From Cytobacillus oceanisediminis 2691 (lineage in GTDB: Bacteria > Bacillota > Bacilli > Bacillales > Cytobacillaceae): a DNA stretch of 64,000 bases. The notes under the pieces are model-generated. The model did no database searches and was not told where the DNA came from. It saw only the letters and a list, made by a program, of their open reading frames with translations. Location: assembly GCF_000294775.2 (NCBI RefSeq), contig NZ_CP015506.1, positions 2,951,501 to 3,015,500 of the forward strand. Reading direction: 5' to 3'. Each line of letters starts with the position of its first letter. Position 1 is the first letter of the stretch. Positions 63,387 through 64,000 of the stretch are shown here, in pieces. Made by a program: the position numbers and the translations under genes.

Positions 63387-64000
63387 CTAAATATCCCCCA
63401 CTTTATCAATCATTTTAATCGAAAGATAAACACTAACGAATCCTAATAGACAAAGCACTGCATTAACAAGGGCAGGGTCAAGAGTGATATTAATAAGAGA
63501 GGAAAAGTTTTGAAACTGCATTAGGAATATGGCACAAATAACGGTTGGAATCGTTGCCCTTTTCCAAATACCAAAGAAGAAGAGCGGAATTAAACTAATT
63601 AGGGCAGTTATAAATGAATGAACAATCATTTTACTAAAATAGGCTGCGAAATCTGCAGCAGTTGGCTGCCCATTAATGATATCAAAAACCTGATCGATCA
63701 AATAGGTTGCCAAGCCGGTCAATACAAAGGATACAAGCGTACAAAGGAAAACAGCCAGCGAGATAAAAAGAATTTTCGCCATAACCAGCTTTTTCCGGCT
63801 TATTGGATAGCCAAACGAAAGAGATATGGTTTTATTCTTATATTCCTCAATGAAAACCTGATTGATAAGAGATGCTCCAAATAGGACAAATCCCAGCTGA
63901 ATCGACACGATCAGCTGAATAACAGCGGAATAATTCTGCCCAAAATCTGCCATTACCATCTTAATAAAAAACACTGGCAAAAACATAAGAATGCCTAGGT
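63387..64000 (-). CDS. ABC-2 type permease, partial (N-terminus beyond window)
   Basis: The frame stays open to the right edge, so at least 204 residues of the C-terminal part are present. Five hydrophobic helices are visible. The motif FIEEYKNKTISLSFGYPISRKKLVMAK (cited by its parts EEYKNKTISLSFG and SRKKLVMAKILF) is the cytoplasmic elbow typical of lantibiotic-immunity or bacitracin-type ABC-2 permeases. The ATPase would be expected upstream, outside the window. No terminator is obvious after the stop. Confidence 0.82.
   Translation of the reverse strand, partial: LGILMFLPVFFIKMVMADFGQNYSAVIQLIVSIQLGFVLFGASLINQVFIEEYKNKTISLSFGYPISRKKLVMAKILFISLAVFLCTLVSFVLTGLATYLIDQVFDIINGQPTAADFAAYFSKMIVHSFITALISLIPLFFFGIWKRATIPTVICAIFLMQFQNFSSLINITLDPALVNAVLCLLGFVSVYLSIKMIDKVGDI

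Overview
The window looks like chromosome of a low-GC, spore-forming member of the Bacillaceae. The grounds are AGGAGG-type ribosome sites with frequent TTG/GTG starts, Zur boxes of the Bacillus consensus, Bacillus-type spore-lineage families (DUF3231, CBO0543), a B. megaterium-type anaerobic cobalamin operon and HxlR/RocB homologues. I found no rRNA, tRNA, CRISPR array or complete insertion sequence.

Layout. (1) 1-2.1 kb: a zinc-limitation operon (zinc-free ribosomal proteins S14 and L31, an unknown small protein and an FAD/NAD(P)-binding protein cut by the window edge) with two Zur boxes. (2) 2.2-5.7 kb: a TetR-controlled ABC exporter and a small-protein gene. (3) 6-20.4 kb: an accessory stretch with four DUF3231 proteins, four CBO0543-type membrane proteins, a YibE/YibF pair, DUF817 and DUF2975 proteins, a lysoplasmalogenase and a MOSC protein, interspersed with decayed genes (DUF2383, YibE/F fragment, family 5 solute-binding protein, membrane protein, M20 peptidase). 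(4) 20.5-37.9 kb: one minus-strand cobalamin operon, led by a B12 riboswitch and attenuator and running cbiH60-J-C-D-ET-L-F-G-A, precorrin-2 dehydrogenase, cobA, cbiY, cobO, a methyltransferase, a BtuCDF-like corrinoid importer and a ferredoxin-CbiX fusion. A Bacillaceae palindromic repeat interrupts the distal end. (5) 38-41.7 kb: an MFS transporter, an HxlR regulator with the formaldehyde-sensing Cys-x-Lys motif, a divergent formaldehyde dehydrogenase and a broken GlcG/HbpS-like gene. (6) 42-47.8 kb: an IclR regulator divergent from an operon of two guanidino-modifying hydrolases, RocB and an amino-acid permease. (7) 48.2-62.9 kb: a sigma-54 island. A PAS-AAA+ enhancer-binding regulator sits between two arms. 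The left arm has a carbamoyl-amino-acid hydrolase, class III aminotransferase, aldehyde dehydrogenase, APC permease and amidohydrolase lipoprotein. The right arm has agmatine deiminase, aminotransferase, aldehyde dehydrogenase and alanine dehydrogenase. Three -24/-12 promoters are visible, and two matching upstream motifs. (8) 63.4 kb to the end: a partial ABC-2 permease.

How the genes work together. The most interesting system is region 7. The gene set can be read as a complete route from agmatine to succinate: deimination to N-carbamoylputrescine, transamination and oxidation with the carbamoyl group still attached to give 4-ureidobutyrate, decarbamoylation to GABA by an M20-type carbamoylase, then a second transamination and oxidation, with alanine dehydrogenase regenerating pyruvate. 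No nitrilase-type N-carbamoylputrescine amidase is present in the window. This route is inference from gene content, not established. With region 6, three guanidino-modifying-enzyme-fold proteins lie within about 13.5 kb, so regions 6 and 7 together resemble a guanidino/ureido compound utilisation island.
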